The translations under genes and the position numbers were made by a program. From CAZOZP01 sp964584325 (GTDB lineage: Bacteria; Bacteroidota; Ignavibacteria; Ignavibacteriales; Melioribacteraceae), in assembly GCA_964584325.1 (NCBI GenBank), contig CAZOZP010000092.1, forward strand, positions 1-9,600: DNA of 9,600 bases, given 5' to 3'. Below, in pieces: positions 7,722-9,600 of this stretch. The number at the start of each line of letters is the position of its first letter. Position 1 is the stretch's first letter. The notes under the pieces are model-generated. The model did no database searches. It was not told the DNA's origin and saw nothing but the letters and a program-made list of their open reading frames with translations.

Positions 7722-9359
7722 TTATTTGCGCCACCCCTGCACTATAGGGAAACGCCTTCCTGATCCGAATGCTTTTTTCGATACCCTGAGGGCAGGTGCG
7801 GCTTGTTTACGTTTAAATTCATTTCGGTCAACCATCCGCAGAACACGTTCCACCAATTCACGATCGTCCATAAGCTCTGCTATCTCATTAATCTCTTTAT
7901 TTTCTTCCAAATAATACTTAAGTATTTCATCAAGAATTTCATAAGGCGGAAGAGAGTCCTGATCTTTTTGTCCCGGACGCAGTTCTGCTGAAGGCGGCTT
8001 CACAAGAATTTCATCAGGAATTATTTCTTTATCTTTATTGATAAATCTGCAAAGTTCATAAACCTGAGTTTTGTAAAGATCCGCAATTACAGCCAACGCC
8101 CCATTCATATCTCCGTAAAGAGTAGCGTAACCTACAGCCATTTCCGATTTATTGCCTGTTGTGCATAAAAGGCTGCCGAATTTATTTGAAAGAGCCATTA
8201 AATATAATCCCCTGATTCTTGCCTGCAGATTTTCTTCCGTAACATCCGGAGGCTTCCCTGCAAAATGAGGTGTAAGAACTTCCAGACATTTTTCGAAAAC
8301 AGGCTGAATAGGAATTTTTTCTGATGAGATGCCCAGATTATCAATCAGTTTCAGAGAATCGGCAATACTACCTTCACTGGAATAAACAGAAGGCATCATC
8401 ACCGCATGAACATTTTCACTCCCAATGGCTTTAGATGCAAGATAAACAACAAGAGCAGAATCAATTCCTCCGCTTAGGCCTGCAAGAATTTTCTTGAATC
8501 CCGTCTTACTGCAGTATTCTTTTATTCCGTAAACCAGAGCATCGTGAATCTCTTCTGCAAATTCCCGTTCGGCTTTACCGATTGCCGAATATTTTTCTTC
8601 AGTATCAAAAACAATAAAATCTTCACTATAGGTTTCTGCAAGCAGACAAAGATTTCCTTTGCCGTCAAAACACATACTTCCACCGTCGAAAATCAAATCA
8701 GTCTGTACACCGCTTGTACAAGTATATATTAAAGGAATTCCGGCTTTAGATGAAATCTTCGAAAGCATATCTTTCCTTTGTGTTCTCTTACCGTATGAAT
8801 ATGGTGATGCTGAAATATTTATGATTATTTCCGCTCCCAATTCTATCTGTTTTTTTACCGGATCATAAACATATCTTCTTCTGTTCCAATAATCAGCATC
8901 ATTCCAAATATCCTCGCAAATGGATATTCCGAGTTTTTTTCCCTTAAATTCAAACAGTAAAGTATCTGCCGCAGGATCAAAATATCTGTTCTCATCAAAA
9001 ACATCATAATTCGGCAATAGAGATTTATCCTGAATAAATTGTATTTTACCGTCGAATGCCATAATTGCCGAATTATGAACATCGGGACCCACAGAATCAG
9101 TATTATCTGTAATAGCCCCGAAAATAATTGCAGTTGTTCCTGTTTCTGAAGCTATTTCCAAGGAAAGCTTGTTATTCATTTCACGGAATTCCCGCTTTTC
9201 CACTAAATCCATAGGAGGATAACCGCACAAAGCAAGTTCCGGAAAAACTGCTATATCGCAGCAGTCTTCCTGTGCTCTTTTGTAGTATTTTAAGATTTTT
9301 TCTTTATTACCCCGGAGGTCGCCAATTAAGGGGTTTATTTGGCAGAGTGCTGTTTTCAT
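7722..9359 (-). CDS. nadE: Glutamine-dependent NAD+ synthetase
   Basis: This enzyme catalyses the last step of NAD+ synthesis: deamido-NAD+ plus ATP and glutamine to NAD+, AMP and glutamate, in the cytoplasm. The N-terminal nitrilase-type amidase (about 1-260) has the Glu41 / Lys112 / Cys148 triad (FPELALCGYPP, DKSLLPNYDVFDE, SICEDIWND) that frees ammonia from glutamine. The C-terminal synthetase (about 268-545) has the PP-loop SGGIDSA (296-302), ENLQARIRG (376-384), TGNKSE (401-406), YGDM (415-418) and PPSAELRPGQ (455-464). The 545 residues fit the two-domain bacterial form, and nothing is missing. The ATG at 9359 lies directly before the conserved start of the amidase domain (TALCQINPLIGD); the upstream Shine-Dalgarno is poor. 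It is the first gene of the apparent nadE-dsbD-korA-korB operon. Confidence 0.95.
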   Translation of the reverse strand: MKTALCQINPLIGDLRGNKEKILKYYKRAQEDCCDIAVFPELALCGYPPMDLVEKREFREMNNKLSLEIASETGTTAIIFGAITDNTDSVGPDVHNSAIMAFDGKIQFIQDKSLLPNYDVFDENRYFDPAADTLLFEFKGKKLGISICEDIWNDADYWNRRRYVYDPVKKQIELGAEIIINISASPYSYGKRTQRKDMLSKISSKAGIPLIYTCTSGVQTDLIFDGGSMCFDGKGNLCLLAETYSEDFIVFDTEEKYSAIGKAEREFAEEIHDALVYGIKEYCSKTGFKKILAGLSGGIDSALVVYLASKAIGSENVHAVMMPSVYSSEGSIADSLKLIDNLGISSEKIPIQPVFEKCLEVLTPHFAGKPPDVTEENLQARIRGLYLMALSNKFGSLLCTTGNKSEMAVGYATLYGDMNGALAVIADLYKTQVYELCRFINKDKEIIPDEILVKPPSAELRPGQKDQDSLPPYEILDEILKYYLEENKEINEIAELMDDRELVERVLRMVDRNEFKRKQAAPALRVSKKAFGSGRRFPIVQGWRK

Positions 9360-9380
9360 ATATCCACATATTTTTATGGA

Positions 9381-9412
9381 CTAAATTATAAAACATACCG
9401 TCCGGAATCAAA
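9381..9412 (-). promoter_or_regulatory. Candidate promoter of nadE and the downstream operon
   Basis: On the minus strand TTTG (9412-9409) is followed 20 bases later by TAATTTAG (9388-9381), close to the Bacteroidota -33/-7 pair TTTG / TAnnTTTG. The same stretch also contains TATAAT (9390-9385), which with TTGATT 15 or 20 bases upstream could serve a sigma-70-like factor at non-ideal spacing. Either reading places the start site about 15-20 bases upstream of the nadE ATG. This is a motif match only. Confidence 0.4.
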
Positions 9413-9475
9413 TCAATTTTTATCGTTAGTTAACTTAGATACCCTTCCCCCTGGGTCAAAAACCATTTACACAAA

Positions 9476-9548
9476 AATATTTACACTCCCAATATTTCAC
9501 AGACAAGGCCTTAAAACCTATATTTGCTATTTACAAAAATATTTTCAC
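9476..9548. repeat. Three near-copies of an AATATTT(A/T)CAC word
   Basis: AATATTTACAC (9476-9486), AATATTTCAC (9491-9500) and AATATTTTCAC (9538-9548) lie within 73 bases. The first and third sit in a longer similarity, ATTTACA(CA)AAAATATTTnCAC, at 9465-9486 and 9529-9548. The third copy runs directly into the 21-bp tandem array. They may be remnants of a decayed duplication or binding sites; AT-richness makes chance likeness possible. Confidence 0.4.
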
Positions 9549-9600
9549 TTGGCTTCAACCTCCGTCCACTTCGTTTCAACCTCCGTCCACTTGGCTTCAA
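9546..9600. repeat. 21-bp tandem repeat array, continuing past the right edge
   Basis: The unit begins TTCAACCTCCGTCCACTT and ends in either CGT or GGC. Unit one is 9554-9574, unit two 9575-9595, and a third begins at 9596. A partial leading unit (CACTTGGC) occupies 9546-9553. The array is distinctly richer in G+C than the DNA around it. With no spacers between units it is not a CRISPR. On the minus strand one frame reads EAKWTEVETKWTEVEAK and stops at TGA (9547-9545), so it might be the C-terminal tail of a gene entering from the right. The repeat is also open in other frames, so coding is unproven. Confidence 0.85.

Noticed and set aside
9360..9368. ATATCCACA, one base from a DnaA box (TTATCCACA)
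   Set aside because: It is a single imperfect copy next to nadE with no cluster of boxes and no dnaA or dnaN gene, so there is no case for a replication origin.
9428..9435. Palindrome AGTTAACT upstream of nadE
   Set aside because: An eight-base palindrome in AT-rich DNA is expected by chance, and its flanks do not extend the symmetry.
9554..9600. Possible CRISPR array at the right edge
   Set aside because: The 21-bp units are directly adjacent with no variable spacers, so this is a simple tandem repeat.

Overview
The window is an AT-rich stretch of bacterial chromosome carrying mostly core metabolic genes. The gene content points to the Bacteroidota/Ignavibacteriota/Chlorobiota side of the tree. 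The evidence is a two-subunit 2-oxoacid:ferredoxin oxidoreductase with gamma fused to alpha, a long PiT phosphate transporter with a cytoplasmic tail, a full-length DsbD, a glutamine-dependent NAD synthetase, and two possible promoters that loosely resemble the TTTG / TAnnTTTG Bacteroidota type. This placement is an inference from gene architecture; there is no rRNA or other phylogenetic marker.

Layout, left to right. Bases 1-559 (minus) hold the N-terminal 186 residues of a YdfG-like short-chain dehydrogenase that runs off the left edge. A 174-base divergent spacer follows, with an 11-bp inverted repeat and a possible promoter. Bases 734-2995 (plus) encode a 753-residue PiT-family phosphate transporter. 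It converges on a minus-strand gene block, and a strong hairpin at about 3020-3057 lies between the two ends and probably terminates both.

The minus-strand block reads, in transcription order, nadE (9359-7722), dsbD (7715-5949), korA (5921-4080) and korB (4090-3059). The gaps are 6 and 27 bases, then an 11-base overlap, so it looks like one operon. The shared theme is redox: NAD+ made by NadE, electrons carried across the membrane by DsbD, and ferredoxin-coupled 2-oxoacid metabolism by KorAB. That functional link is inferred from order only.

The right end (9360-9600) has no clear gene. It holds a candidate nadE promoter, three near-copies of an AT-rich word, and the start of a 21-bp tandem repeat that continues beyond the window. 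On the minus strand the repeat can be read as a heptad (AKWTEVE-like) ending in TGA, so it may be the tail of an unseen gene, or simply a minisatellite.

I found no tRNA, rRNA, CRISPR array, insertion sequence or defence system. The main genes belong to known families. The least explained parts are the tandem array at the right edge, the repeats next to it, and the inverted repeat ahead of the phosphate transporter.
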